Position numbers and translations under genes: made by a program. 64,000 bases of DNA from Egicoccus sp035462025. Lineage in GTDB: Bacteria > Actinomycetota > Nitriliruptoria > Nitriliruptorales > Nitriliruptoraceae. Under the pieces are notes generated by a model. That model saw nothing but the letters and a program-made list of their open reading frames with translations. It was not told where the DNA came from and searched no databases. Position 1 is the stretch's first letter. Each line of letters starts with the position of its first letter. The stretch spans positions 20,786 through 84,785 of the forward strand of contig DATHUR010000089.1 in assembly GCA_035462025.1 (NCBI GenBank), given 5' to 3'. Positions 1-8,508 of the stretch are shown here, piece after piece.

Positions 1-67
1 GACCTCGGTGGCGGCGATCGACGAGAGCGCGGCGGGTGCGGCCACGCAGGCGGGGGGGATGTCATGA
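1..67 (+). CDS. 3' end of an upstream gene (partial)
   Basis: Codons read from position 2 stay open and end at TGA 65-67, which overlaps the next start in an ATGA. Only about 20 residues are visible, Ala/Gly-rich and ending in Gly-Gly-Met-Ser. The overlap suggests the first visible member of the pilus operon. Upstream Tad genes are often tadZ/cpaE or another tadE-like gene, but too little remains to name it. Confidence 0.4.
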   Translation, partial: TSVAAIDESAAGAATQAGGMS

Positions 68-435
68 GTCGTCGGGCCACGCACCTCCGGCGCGAGGACG
101 GCGCATTCAGCGCCGAGTTCGTCGCCGTCGTCCCGCTGCTGCTGATCGTGGCCCTGATCGCCTGGCAGGCACTGATGGTCGTGTCGGCCGGCAACGCCGC
201 CGCCGCGGCGGCCCGCAACGGCTCGCGCGCCATCGCCACCGGCGAAGGAGCCTCCGCAGCGGTCGCACGCTCACTCCCCGACTGGCTCCAGGACGGCCAC
301 CGGGTGCGCCGCGGCCTCGAAGCGGTCGAGGTCGAGGTGACCGTGCCACCGGTCGTGCGCGGCATCCCGCTCGGCGGATTCACCCTCACCCGCGAAGCCG
401 AACTGCCCGACACGTCCCTGCCGGTGCTGCCATGA
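64..435 (+). CDS. TadE-like minor pilin / pseudopilin
   Basis: This 123-residue protein has a short basic N-terminus, then a class IV prepilin-like site: Gly13, with Glu18 at +5 of the predicted mature chain, followed by a hydrophobic helix at about 19-45. The small polar C-terminal domain fits TadE-family pseudopilins, which are cut by the TadV peptidase and help assemble Flp pili at the membrane. The start overlaps the previous stop by ATGA, and the stop overlaps the cpaF start in the same way, so translation is probably coupled. The same Gly-Ala-aromatic/Leu-Ser/Thr-Ala-Glu site recurs in the Flp pilin and in the large protein at 6950-8272, so one peptidase may process all three. Confidence 0.8.
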   Translation: MSRRATHLRREDGAFSAEFVAVVPLLLIVALIAWQALMVVSAGNAAAAAARNGSRAIATGEGASAAVARSLPDWLQDGHRVRRGLEAVEVEVTVPPVVRGIPLGGFTLTREAELPDTSLPVLP

Positions 436-1787
436 GCCTCAAGAACCGGGTACGACGCGACGAGCCGGCCCAGCAGGGCGACTCGGGCACGCCGGCGGGC
501 GCCAACGCGATCGCCGACTTCCGGCGGCAGCTGCTCCGCGAGGCCGACCTCGACGCGCTCGCCAGGCTGGACGCGACGCAGTTGCGGGCTCGCCTCGAGC
601 GCATCGCCGGCAACCTGCTCAACCGCGAGGGGCCGGTGATCACGGCCGAGCAGCGCACCACGCTGATCCGCCAGATCGTCGACGAGATGATCGGGCTCGG
701 GGTGCTCGAGCCCCTGCTCGCCGACGAGACCGTCACCGAGATCATGGTCAACGGCCACGACGACATCTGGGTGGAGCGCGGCGGCCGGCTCATGCGCGAG
801 GAGGGCATGCAGTTCGCGTCCGAGGCGCAGCTGTACCAGACGATCGACCGCATCGTCGGCGGGGTCAACCGGCGCGTCGACGAGTCCTCGCCGATGGTCG
901 ACGCGCGGCTGCCCAGCGGCGAACGCGTCAACGTGATCATCCCGCCGCTGTCCCTGCGTGGGCCGGCGATGACGATCCGCCGCTTCCCGACCCCGTACCC
1001 GATGCAGCGTCTGGTCGAACTCGACACGCTCAGCCCCGAGCTCGCCGATCTGCTGGCCGGGTTCGTGCGCGCCAAGCTCAACGTCCTGGTCAGCGGCGGG
1101 ACCGGCACGGGGAAGACGACCTTCCTCAACGCCCTCTCGGCGTTCATCCCGGCCGACGAGCGCATCATCACGGTCGAGGACGCCGCCGAACTGCAGTTGC
1201 AGCAGCCCCACGTGCTCTCGCTCGAGTCGCGGCCGCCGAACGTCGAGGGCCGGGGCGAGGTCACCATCCGTGACCTGGTGCGCAACGCCCTGCGCATGCG
1301 CCCCGACCGCATCATCGTGGGCGAGGTCCGTGGCGGCGAGACACTCGACATGCTCCAGGCGATGAACACCGGCCACGAAGGCTCGCTCGCGACGGTGCAC
1401 GCCAACTCACCTGCCGACGCGATCCTGCGCCTCGAGACGCTGGCCTCCATGACCGAGCTGTCGATCTCGTTCGACGCGCTCCGCGACCAGATCAACACCG
1501 CCGTCGAGGTGTTCGTGCAGCTCGGGCGAGCCACCGACGGCCGTCGCCGCGTGACCGAGGTCGCCGTCGTGACCTCGACCCACCGCGAGCAGTTCCGGCT
1601 CGCGACCGTCGCCGAGTTCGTGCCCGACCGCGTCGTCCACGGGGGACCGAGCACCGGCCGCTACCTCTACCACGGCCTGCCGGCCCTCTACCGCGAGCGT
1701 CTGCACCAGCGGTCGCTGCCGATCCCGGCCGTGTTCGACCGCGACCTCGGCGCCGACCACGTCCTGCGCGTGGAGAGCAGCGCATGA
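432..1787 (+). CDS. cpaF: Tad pilus assembly ATPase CpaF/TadA
   Basis: A 451-residue secretion ATPase of the type II/IV (VirB11-like, GSPE) family that powers Flp pilus assembly from the cytoplasmic face. The Walker A is GGTGTGKTT with Lys228. It is followed by the Asp box (EDAAELQL), the Walker B/His-box region around IIVGEVRGGE and ATVHANSP, and a family-typical C-terminus. ATG 432 was chosen because it overlaps the tadE stop. An open frame runs further upstream, but that part is antisense-like, arginine-rich and not homologous. The stop overlaps the tadB start by ATGA. The N-terminal 40 residues are polar, as usual for TadA proteins. Confidence 0.95.
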   Translation: MSLKNRVRRDEPAQQGDSGTPAGANAIADFRRQLLREADLDALARLDATQLRARLERIAGNLLNREGPVITAEQRTTLIRQIVDEMIGLGVLEPLLADETVTEIMVNGHDDIWVERGGRLMREEGMQFASEAQLYQTIDRIVGGVNRRVDESSPMVDARLPSGERVNVIIPPLSLRGPAMTIRRFPTPYPMQRLVELDTLSPELADLLAGFVRAKLNVLVSGGTGTGKTTFLNALSAFIPADERIITVEDAAELQLQQPHVLSLESRPPNVEGRGEVTIRDLVRNALRMRPDRIIVGEVRGGETLDMLQAMNTGHEGSLATVHANSPADAILRLETLASMTELSISFDALRDQINTAVEVFVQLGRATDGRRRVTEVAVVTSTHREQFRLATVAEFVPDRVVHGGPSTGRYLYHGLPALYRERLHQRSLPIPAVFDRDLGADHVLRVESSA

Positions 1788-2716
1788 CGCCGTCCCCGCC
1801 CCTGCTGCTGGTCGCCACGCTGGCCGTCCTGCTCGTCGCGCTGCTCGGCATCTGGCAGCTGATCCAGGTCGCGCTCGACCGCGCCGACCTCGCCCGCCGC
1901 TCGGAACTCGCGCGGGTGGAGTACGAGGCGTCGCGCTGGCGGTCGCGCGCCGATGCGCTGCTGCGGCGGACCAGCGCGGGTGCGAAGCTCGAGACGGCGG
2001 TGTCCCGGGCGGGCGTCGATCTGAGCGCGCTCGACCTCGCGCTGGTCGGCGCGGGTGCCATGGCCGCAGGCGCGCTCGCGCTCGCGCTGCTCGGCCCCGA
2101 CGTCCTCGGCGTCCTCGGGGCGCTGGTCGGCCTGTGGGCGGTGCGCCAGTGGCTCGAACGCAAGCGGCAGGCGCGCCTGGAGGAGTTCGTGGCGCAACTG
2201 CCCGAGCTGGCACGCACGCTGTCCAACGCCACGGCCGCGGGGCGTTCCCTGCACTCCGCGCTGACCCTGGCCGCGACCGACCTGTCGGACCCGGCCGGGA
2301 CCGAGTTGCGGCTGGTGGCCGAGCAGTTGCGGTTGGGTGCGTCCGTCGACGCGGCGCTCGACACCATGAAGCAGCGTCTGCCATCGCGCGAGCTGGCCGT
2401 GCTGGTCTCCACGCTGGTCATCCAGCAGCGCTCCGGCGGTGACGTGGTCACCGCGCTGCGGGCGATGGCCGAGACGCTCGAGGATCGCAAGGACCTGCGC
2501 CGCGAGGTCAAGACCATCGTGGCGAGTGCGGTGCAGACCGGCTACGTGACCGGCGGTCTCGGGGTCCTGCTGATCCTGATGGTCGACCGGTTGCAGGGCG
2601 GGATGATCGACCTCATGGCGCGCGAGACGGTGGGACAGCTCGCGCTGGCCGCGACCGCCGGCCTGTACGTCTTCGCGTTCGCGCTCGTGCGGCGCATGAC
2701 CGACATCGACGTCTGA
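1784..2716 (+). CDS. tadB: Tad pilus inner-membrane platform protein TadB
   Basis: A 310-residue type II secretion F (T2SSF) domain protein. It has an N-terminal membrane helix (about 5-28), a helical pair near 88-118, the conserved cytoplasmic T2SSF region with its SNATAAGRSLHSAL-like motif near 150-165 and RSGGDVVTALRAMAE near 215, and two C-terminal helices (about 255-305). TadB and TadC form the membrane platform on which the CpaF ATPase acts. Translation is coupled to cpaF by ATGA and is followed after 11 nt by tadC. Length and layout are normal for the family. Confidence 0.92.
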   Translation: MTPSPPLLLVATLAVLLVALLGIWQLIQVALDRADLARRSELARVEYEASRWRSRADALLRRTSAGAKLETAVSRAGVDLSALDLALVGAGAMAAGALALALLGPDVLGVLGALVGLWAVRQWLERKRQARLEEFVAQLPELARTLSNATAAGRSLHSALTLAATDLSDPAGTELRLVAEQLRLGASVDAALDTMKQRLPSRELAVLVSTLVIQQRSGGDVVTALRAMAETLEDRKDLRREVKTIVASAVQTGYVTGGLGVLLILMVDRLQGGMIDLMARETVGQLALAATAGLYVFAFALVRRMTDIDV

Positions 2717-2727
2717 GGGGAGGCGCC

Positions 2728-3621
2728 ATGGAACCCGTGCTGTACGCAGGCGCCTTCGCCGGCGTGGTCGCGCTGGCCGGGGTCGGCACCGTGTTCGTCG
2801 TCGACCAGCCGGTGCAGGACCGCTTCCAGGACATCGACGACGCTCGTCGTGCCCGACGCGGTCGGCGTCGCAACCCGGTTGCCAGCGTGATGGACGCCCT
2901 GGGGACGCCGCTGGCCAGGCCGGTGCTCAACCTGGTCGGCACCCAACGGATCGCCACCTGGGAGCGGCTGCTCGACGCGGCCGGGCGCCCGGGGGGCACC
3001 ACGGTGCGCCACCTCGCCGCGCGCAAGGCGTCGTACGGGATCGTGCTCGGACTCGTCGGCCTGGTCACAGCCTCCGCCTGGTGGATGCCGATCGCACTCG
3101 GTCTGTTCGGGTTCTTCCTGCCCGAGCTGAGCCTGCGCAGTCAGGCGAAGGAACGCCAGGACGAGATCAGCCGCGCCCTTCCGGACTTCCTCGACGTGCT
3201 GTCGGTGACGGTCTCGGCGGGGCTCGACTTCCGCAGCGCCCTGACCCGGGTCGCGGACGCCTTCGACGGTCCGCTCTCCGACGAGATCCGCACCGCCCTG
3301 CAACAGATGATGCTCGGCACCCCGCGACGCGAGGCACTGCACGCCCTGCGCGCCCGCAACAGCTCCGAACCCTTGTCCGAGTTCGTGACGGCGCTCCAGC
3401 AGGCCGAGGAGTTGGGCGCACCGCTCACGTCCGCACTCGCGGGGATCGCCGGCGACGTGCGCAAGGCCTACGGGCAGCAGGCGCGGCGCGAGGCGGCGAA
3501 GGTCGAACCGCGGCTGTCGGTCGTCATGACCATCACGCTCATCCCTGCGGCCATGATCACGATCGGCGTGGGCTTCTACCTCAGCAGCGGCGTCGACTTC
3601 GGAGCGATGTTCGGTGGTTGA
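2728..3621 (+). CDS. tadC: Tad pilus inner-membrane platform protein TadC
   Basis: A 297-residue T2SSF-domain protein and partner of TadB. Helices lie at about 1-22, 95-130 and 262-292. The central motif (DFLDVLSVTVSAGLDF, then EFVTALQQAEELGAPLTSAL) is diagnostic for TadC. ATG 2728 has a GGGGAGG ribosome-binding site just upstream (about 2717-2723). The 3' end overlaps the following kinase gene by 8 nt, which ties the regulatory pair to the pilus operon. Confidence 0.92.
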   Translation: MEPVLYAGAFAGVVALAGVGTVFVVDQPVQDRFQDIDDARRARRGRRRNPVASVMDALGTPLARPVLNLVGTQRIATWERLLDAAGRPGGTTVRHLAARKASYGIVLGLVGLVTASAWWMPIALGLFGFFLPELSLRSQAKERQDEISRALPDFLDVLSVTVSAGLDFRSALTRVADAFDGPLSDEIRTALQQMMLGTPRREALHALRARNSSEPLSEFVTALQQAEELGAPLTSALAGIAGDVRKAYGQQARREAAKVEPRLSVVMTITLIPAAMITIGVGFYLSSGVDFGAMFGG

Positions 3622-4837
3622 CCACACGCTCACGAGCTCCCTCGCCGGCCTGGTCAAGCTGGCGCTCAACCTGCGCCTCGCCGCGCTGCTGCTCACCCTG
3701 CTGTGGCTGCCGACGGCCGACCCGGCCTCGGGTGCGACGCTCGCGCTGCTGGTGCCGCTCGCGAGCCTGACCAGCCTGGTCCCGGTCCTGGGCTGGAACC
3801 GCATTGGCACCTGGATCCTGCGTCACCCGGCCGTGCTGCTCATCGACCTGCTGCTCGCCATCGCCGTGCTCGGCACGATCGGCCTCGACACGCCGTTCGG
3901 CCTGTTCGTGCTGTCAACGGCGTTGGTCGCCGGTGTGCTCTACGGCGGCGCCGGCACCGCCGTGATGAGTGCCGCACTCGTGCTCGCCTACACCGCCGGT
4001 GCCATCCTCGTGGGTGAACAGCCCACGATGGCCGAGTTGCTCGGGACGCCGGCGCTGGTACCGGCGCTGGCCGCGGGCGGCGCGGCGGTCCGTGCCCTGC
4101 TCGTCCGTCAGCACGCGACCGCGCGAGCCTTGGCGGAATCGTCGCTCAACACGGCCGCAGCCATGGAACGCACCCGGCTGGCGCGCGAGATGCACGACAC
4201 CCTGGCGAAGACGTTGCACGGCATCGCCCTCAACGCCGCCGCCGTCCCGCGGCTGCTCGAACATGCCCCGGACGCCGCCGCCGTGACCGCCGCCAGCCTG
4301 GCCGAAACCGCCGAGCGGGCGGCCCAGGAGGCGCGCGAGCTCATCACGGGGCTGCGCCACGACGACCTCGACCGACCGCTGGGCGAGGCGTTGGCCGACG
4401 CGGCGACGTCGTGGGCCGCCGACGTCGGTGTCGACATCGAGACCGACCTCGACCCGTGCTGCGGGCTGTCGCCCTCGGCCCGCTACGAGCTGTTCTGCAT
4501 CGCGCGCGAGGCGCTGCGCAATGCCCACGAGCACGGCGGCGCGCGACGCATCGACCTGACCCTGCGCGACGGCGAGACGGTCGTGCTGACGCTCCACGAC
4601 GACGGCACCGGCTTCGAGGTCCCCGACGACGTGGCCGACCTGACCCGCGACGGCCACTTCGGTGTCGTCGGGATGTGCGAGCGCGCCGCCACCGTCGGCG
4701 GGACGGTCGACCTGCTCAGCGTCGAGGGCCAGGGCACCACCGTCACCGTCACGGTGCCGCGCGTCGCGGCCGGCGAGGCCGCCGGCGACCTTCCCCCGGC
4801 GGCGGCCGGCCTGCAGCCCACGGAGGCCGCATCGTGA
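3614..4837 (+). CDS. Membrane sensor histidine kinase, NarL/DegS type
   Basis: A 407-residue kinase with about five or six hydrophobic segments in residues 10-160 and almost no extracellular domain. A HisKA_3 dimerisation helix follows, with predicted phospho-His194 in the REMHD motif. The C-terminal HATPase domain has the N box AREALRNAHEHG and G-rich motifs (DDGTGF, GHFGVVGMCERA). It should phosphorylate the LuxR-type regulator encoded next, whose GTG overlaps this stop. GTG 3614 lies inside the end of tadC, so the pair is probably co-transcribed with the pilus genes. The signal is unknown; the compact membrane sensor suggests an envelope or membrane cue. Confidence 0.88.
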   Translation: MVDHTLTSSLAGLVKLALNLRLAALLLTLLWLPTADPASGATLALLVPLASLTSLVPVLGWNRIGTWILRHPAVLLIDLLLAIAVLGTIGLDTPFGLFVLSTALVAGVLYGGAGTAVMSAALVLAYTAGAILVGEQPTMAELLGTPALVPALAAGGAAVRALLVRQHATARALAESSLNTAAAMERTRLAREMHDTLAKTLHGIALNAAAVPRLLEHAPDAAAVTAASLAETAERAAQEARELITGLRHDDLDRPLGEALADAATSWAADVGVDIETDLDPCCGLSPSARYELFCIAREALRNAHEHGGARRIDLTLRDGETVVLTLHDDGTGFEVPDDVADLTRDGHFGVVGMCERAATVGGTVDLLSVEGQGTTVTVTVPRVAAGEAAGDLPPAAAGLQPTEAAS

Positions 4838-5478
4838 TCCGGGTGCTGGTCGTCGACGACAACGACGTGATCCGCAGCGGCCTGCGCGCGCTGCTCTCGA
4901 GCGTGCCGGATCTCGAGGTGGTCGGCGAGGCCGCCACCGGCCGCGAGGCGATCGACCGGGCCGACCAGCTCTCGCCCGACGTGGTGCTGCTCGACGTCCG
5001 TATGCCGGTCATGGACGGTGTCACCGCGGCCGGGCCGCTCGCCGAACGGTGCGGCGTGCTGATGCTGACCTACACCGACGAGCCCGATGCCGTGGCGGGG
5101 GCGTTGCGCAACGGCGCGAGCGGCTATCTCGTCCACGGCCGGTTCGGGCCCGACGAACTCGCCGGCGCGATCCGTGACGTCGCGGCGAAGCGCCCGGCCA
5201 TCTCCGGAGCCGTCGTACCGGCACTGTTGCAGGCCCTGCGCGCCGGGGAACATGCCAGCCGGCCGCTCGGACTGCGCGGCGGGGGCCACTCGCTGACTCC
5301 GCGCGAGGCCGAGGTCATGGACGCGATCGCCCGGGGCGAGACGAACGCGCAGATCGCCGAAGCGCTGTTCGTGGCCGAGAAGACGGTCAAGAACACGATC
5401 AACCGGATCTACACCAAGCTGGCCGTCACCACGCGCAGCGAGGCCATCGCCCGCTGGCTCGGCTCGGACGGCCGCTGA
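4834..5478 (+). CDS. LuxR/NarL-family response regulator
   Basis: A 214-residue two-domain regulator. The receiver domain has Asp8/Asp9 and predicted phospho-acceptor Asp54 in VVLLDVRMP. A LuxR-type HTH occupies about 150-205 (LTPREAEVMDAIARGETNAQIA). GTG 4834 overlaps the kinase stop as GTGA, giving tight coupling. It probably controls the surrounding pilus genes. Candidate targets are the GGGGCCC boxes upstream of the Flp pilin and the TadG-like gene, but that link is inference. Confidence 0.92.
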   Translation: MIRVLVVDDNDVIRSGLRALLSSVPDLEVVGEAATGREAIDRADQLSPDVVLLDVRMPVMDGVTAAGPLAERCGVLMLTYTDEPDAVAGALRNGASGYLVHGRFGPDELAGAIRDVAAKRPAISGAVVPALLQALRAGEHASRPLGLRGGGHSLTPREAEVMDAIARGETNAQIAEALFVAEKTVKNTINRIYTKLAVTTRSEAIARWLGSDGR

Positions 5479-5483
5479 CGGCG

Positions 5484-5504
5484 CCCGATCCCTACGGGGT
5501 CGGG
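5484..5504. terminator. Hairpin between convergent operons
   Basis: CCCGATCCC at 5484-5492 pairs with GGGGTCGGG at 5496-5504 (one G-T pair) around a 3-nt loop. It lies just after the response-regulator stop and contains the stop codon of the minus-strand lipoprotein gene, so it could serve both directions. No long T-tract is present, as is usual in such GC-rich genomes. Confidence 0.5.
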
Positions 5505-5965
5505 TCGAGGCGGGAAACCTCGGGATCGTCCGAGGTCATCGAGCACAGACCGAAACTCTGCGAGGACGGTCGCACCTGCTCGATGCGATGTCCGTCGTCG
5601 TACATCACGTCGGCGTACACCGTGGTCGTCGTGCTGGTGCCACGTCCGACGGACGCGGTACCCGACCCCTTGCCCTCGTAGACCTCGTAGTCGTCGATGG
5701 CCGGCTGGGACCGATGGTGCGCTTCGAACGCCTCCCACGTCGTGGCGAACGGCCCACTGGTGCAGACGAGTTCGAACGCCGTCTCGAGGTCGCCACGCTG
5801 GAGCGCGGACAGGTAGGTCTCCATGGTCGCCAACCCGTCCTCGAGGTCGGGCAGTTCGTCCGAGGGCGACGAACCGGGCGTCATGGCACAGCCCCCGAGC
5901 AGCAGCGCCGCCAGGCCGGCCACCCATCGCGCGGAGCTGTCGCAACGCCTGCGCGGCTGCGTCAT
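5492..5965 (-). CDS. Small lipoprotein, unknown function
   Basis: A 157-residue protein with an n-region, hydrophobic core and lipobox LLGGC at about residues 22-26, so it is predicted to be lipid-anchored outside the membrane. The mature part has an acidic helix (DELPDLEDGLATMETYLSAL) followed by a fold reminiscent of DUF4878/NTF2-like lipoproteins (ALQRGDLETAFELVC); that likeness is weak. It is last in a four-gene minus-strand operon, and its ATG overlaps the stop of the membrane protein gene before it. Position next to the pilus genes suggests an accessory envelope role. No specific function can be assigned. Confidence 0.7.
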   Translation of the reverse strand: MTQPRRRCDSSARWVAGLAALLLGGCAMTPGSSPSDELPDLEDGLATMETYLSALQRGDLETAFELVCTSGPFATTWEAFEAHHRSQPAIDDYEVYEGKGSGTASVGRGTSTTTTVYADVMYDDGHRIEQVRPSSQSFGLCSMTSDDPEVSRLDPTP

Positions 5966-6393
5966 CGCGCCGCGTACCCCCGCGCGCTCCCGCTGATCGC
6001 GCGTGCCCCGATCGTCCACACGATGCCGGCCGATCCGAGGACCCCGACGACCGCCGTGAGCAGTGCGGGCCACGTCGGATCCTCCGGCGGCGGCGACACG
6101 ACAGCCCAACCGGCCACGAGGACCGGGAGCGAGAGCAACCACCATGCCGGACCCGTCTGGCGACGACGCACCACGACGCCGGCGACGAGGGTCGCAGCGA
6201 CCAGCACCAGCCCTACCAGCACCGCGAACACGGCGTTGCGTACGGCGGACGACGCCTCGAGGAGCGGGTCGACGAGGACGACCAGCAGCACCCCGTAGGC
6301 CACGGCGCCGATGACGTAGGTCACGATCCACACCAGGGTCCCGAGGGCCAAGGGCGCCCAGACATTGCCGGTGGCCGCCACACGCCGACTCAC
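5962..6393 (-). CDS. Small four-helix membrane protein
   Basis: A 143-residue protein with four hydrophobic segments at roughly 12-40, 50-72, 82-100 and 108-130, separated by short polar loops. No recognised motif is present. Both ends overlap neighbouring genes by ATGA (stop at 5962-5964, start at 6391-6393), so it is the third gene of the four-gene operon beginning at 8272. The family is not identified; an envelope role beside the two lipoproteins is plausible. Confidence 0.65.
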   Translation of the reverse strand: MSRRVAATGNVWAPLALGTLVWIVTYVIGAVAYGVLLVVLVDPLLEASSAVRNAVFAVLVGLVLVAATLVAGVVVRRRQTGPAWWLLSLPVLVAGWAVVSPPPEDPTWPALLTAVVGVLGSAGIVWTIGARAISGSARGYAAR

Positions 6394-6953
6394 CCGCCGA
6401 CCGCCATCGTGTCGAGCAGCACCTGCAGATCCTCGTCGGAGATCTGCTCCTCGGTACCGACCAGGCGGATCGCCACGACCTCCTCGTCGAGCAGCGCCGT
6501 GACATAGGTCATGCGGACCTCACCTCCGAGGGCGTCGGACTGGGCCACGTTCTGCAGCAGGAACCCCTCCTCGGCGCCGGCGACATCCACGAACTCGCGG
6601 CGCGTCTGCTCCGCGCCCTGGGCGTTCTGGGTGAGCACCGCCATGTTCACCGTTGCGAGCCCTTCCGCGTCGGTCTCGTCGACCGCCCGGAAGACGAGCG
6701 CGCCGACGGCGGCGACGGCGGCGTCCGGGGGGCCGTAGTGCAGCGACTCCGGGTCGACGTCAACCATGTCCGACGCAGCCGGTTCCCACGCCGCGGGTAC
6801 GGCGAAGGAGACGTCGGGATGCTCGACGAGCTGGTAGCCGTCGGGCACCTCGCTCGCCGAGGACCCGCCGCCCGAGCAGGCCGTCAGCGCCACGAGCAGA
6901 GCGAGTGCGAGCCATCGTCCGGACACGACATCTCTCCCATGGGGCCGCGTCAT
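6390..6953 (-). CDS. Lipoprotein, PsbP/LpqN-like size, unknown function
   Basis: A 187-residue lipoprotein with lipobox LTAC at about 22-25. The mature part begins with a Ser/Gly linker, then a pattern (GYQLVEHPDVSFAVPAAWE) like the start of PsbP/Mog1-type lipoproteins of actinobacteria. ATG 6953 is preferred over the upstream ATG at 6974 because 6953 overlaps the stop of the preceding gene as ATGA, like the other junctions in this operon. Function unknown. Confidence 0.7.
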   Translation of the reverse strand: MTRPHGRDVVSGRWLALALLVALTACSGGGSSASEVPDGYQLVEHPDVSFAVPAAWEPAASDMVDVDPESLHYGPPDAAVAAVGALVFRAVDETDAEGLATVNMAVLTQNAQGAEQTRREFVDVAGAEEGFLLQNVAQSDALGGEVRMTYVTALLDEEVVAIRLVGTEEQISDEDLQVLLDTMAVGG

Positions 6954-8272
6954 CCGCCGGCCGCCGTCAGACATTCGAGATTCGGCACGAGCCTACGGGT
7001 GCCGTCCGCCTGGGGCACGCCCGCGTAGTGGGCGTCGACCAGGGTGCTCGTGGCCCGAGAGCCGCTGCCCATCAGCCCGAGTTTGACGCCGAGCGCGACC
7101 TTGCCCCCGAGCGCGAGCCCGTACTCGTCACCCTCGTAGACCAGGTAGCTGATCTCGCCGCGCTGTTGGGTCATCTGTCCCACGGCTTCACTGTTGCGAC
7201 CGGTGTCGAGCCACTCCTCGACGACCCTGCGGTCCGTGTCCTCGGGCAGCTCCAGCACCGCCCGCTGTGTCATGGAACGGTCCTGCCCACCGGTCAACAT
7301 GGTCTGGATGTCCTCGAGATTGCTTCCGAACGAGATGCCGCTGTCGGCCGTGTAGGTGTTCTCGAACTCGACGCGCAGCAGGGTGCCGTCGAGGTCCCTG
7401 ACGACGGCCATCACCGACGTGGCAGCCGCCGAGGCGTCGGCCTCGCCGGCGACGAACCCGACTTCCGCCGAAGCGCCCCAATCCACCTGATAGATCTCGG
7501 CGTTGGTGTGGACGTCGTTCGGCGTCCGGTCCTCCTCGATGCCGATCAGCAACGCCCCTTCGATGCCGATCTCGGCACCCGCGACCTGCTCACCGAACAG
7601 GTCCACCGTCGCCTTCGCATCCGCGCTCGCATTGACGTCCACGGCATGGAAGGTCTTGTGCGGGTCACCGAGGTCACCGACCGTGCGATCGGCCACCCAT
7701 TCCACGAGGCCGCCACCGAACGGCATCCAGCTGCTGCCCGCCTCGATCGCCGCCCGCTGGTGGAACAGCCGTTCGAACTCGTCCGCTTCGGATGTGGACA
7801 TCACGTAGGCCTGCAGGTCGTGGGCGGTCATGCCGACCCGGGCCTCGGCCAACGCCTCGGCGCTCGCCACGCCACCTGCCGCCTCGACGCCGACCTCGCC
7901 CGAGAGGCCGGCACCAATCGTCTCGAGCAACGTGAACGTCGTGTTGCCGTTCGAACTGTCCGTTCGTGTCACCGTCACGCCACCCTCGACGTCGAAGACG
8001 AGGACGTCGACACCGATCTCGCCCTCGAAGCTGGTCGACATGATGTTGCAGTCGGGCCGGACGTCCTCGTCGGTCAACGCCGGTTGCGGCAGTTCGCAGT
8101 CGTCGCCGAACAGCGAACAGACGGCGTAGCGGCCCCACTCACCGATCGTGGTCGGAATCGCGGCGGCGAAAAGCGCCGCGACCACCAGGCCGACCACGAT
8201 CACCGCCGCCACGTACTCGGCCGTCAGCGCGCCGCTCTCGTCCCGCCACTGCCCGGTCCCCGTGCCTGCCAT
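6950..8272 (-). CDS. Large prepilin-like protein, first gene of a four-gene operon
   Basis: A 440-residue protein whose N-terminus is a Flp-type prepilin leader: Gly14, then Ala-Leu-Thr-Ala-Glu with Glu19 at +5, then a hydrophobic helix of about 21 residues closely matching the Flp pilin at 8509-8709. Flp pilins are usually about 60 residues, but here some 390 residues follow. This part is rich in beta-like repeats (EIGVDVLVFDVEGGVTV, ASAEVGFVAGEADAS), has four scattered cysteines and no recognised domain. It is transcribed divergently from the Flp pilin. It could be a minor or tip pilin, or an adhesin carried on the pilus. Start 8272 puts the prepilin site 14 residues in; longer in-frame starts add a non-homologous extension. 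Confidence 0.75.
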   Translation of the reverse strand: MAGTGTGQWRDESGALTAEYVAAVIVVGLVVAALFAAAIPTTIGEWGRYAVCSLFGDDCELPQPALTDEDVRPDCNIMSTSFEGEIGVDVLVFDVEGGVTVTRTDSSNGNTTFTLLETIGAGLSGEVGVEAAGGVASAEALAEARVGMTAHDLQAYVMSTSEADEFERLFHQRAAIEAGSSWMPFGGGLVEWVADRTVGDLGDPHKTFHAVDVNASADAKATVDLFGEQVAGAEIGIEGALLIGIEEDRTPNDVHTNAEIYQVDWGASAEVGFVAGEADASAAATSVMAVVRDLDGTLLRVEFENTYTADSGISFGSNLEDIQTMLTGGQDRSMTQRAVLELPEDTDRRVVEEWLDTGRNSEAVGQMTQQRGEISYLVYEGDEYGLALGGKVALGVKLGLMGSGSRATSTLVDAHYAGVPQADGTRRLVPNLECLTAAGG

Positions 8273-8340
8273 GTCCCGCCCCGCGTGCGCGTGTTCGCTA
8301 CCGAACACCAGTCTCGCGAAGCGCCGGGTCGGCCACGAGG

Positions 8341-8447
8341 GCCCGCGGGCCCAGATGCAGGCCCTGGGGGCCCGGGCCCCCACCGTCGTTGCGGTCCGAC
8401 ATTTGGGTCCCGGGGCCCTCTGCGTCGACGGCGGGCCTCCGTAGCGT
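8341..8447 (+). promoter_or_regulatory. GGGCCC-rich control region and Flp pilin promoter
   Basis: The divergent spacer between the large prepilin-like gene and the Flp pilin holds repeated GGGCCC palindromes at about 8342-8350, 8365-8381 and 8405-8418. The nearest box (GGTCCCGGGGCCCTC then TGCG at 8421-8424) lies 17 nt ahead of a possible -10 hexamer TAGCGT at 8442-8447. A very similar box stands at the same place before the TadG-like gene. A regulator site is inferred. Confidence 0.4.
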
Positions 8448-8508
8448 GGGGTCCATCGAGAAGGCGGCAAGCCGCCGCTGCGAACCACCACCGCCGGGGG
8501 TAGCCATC

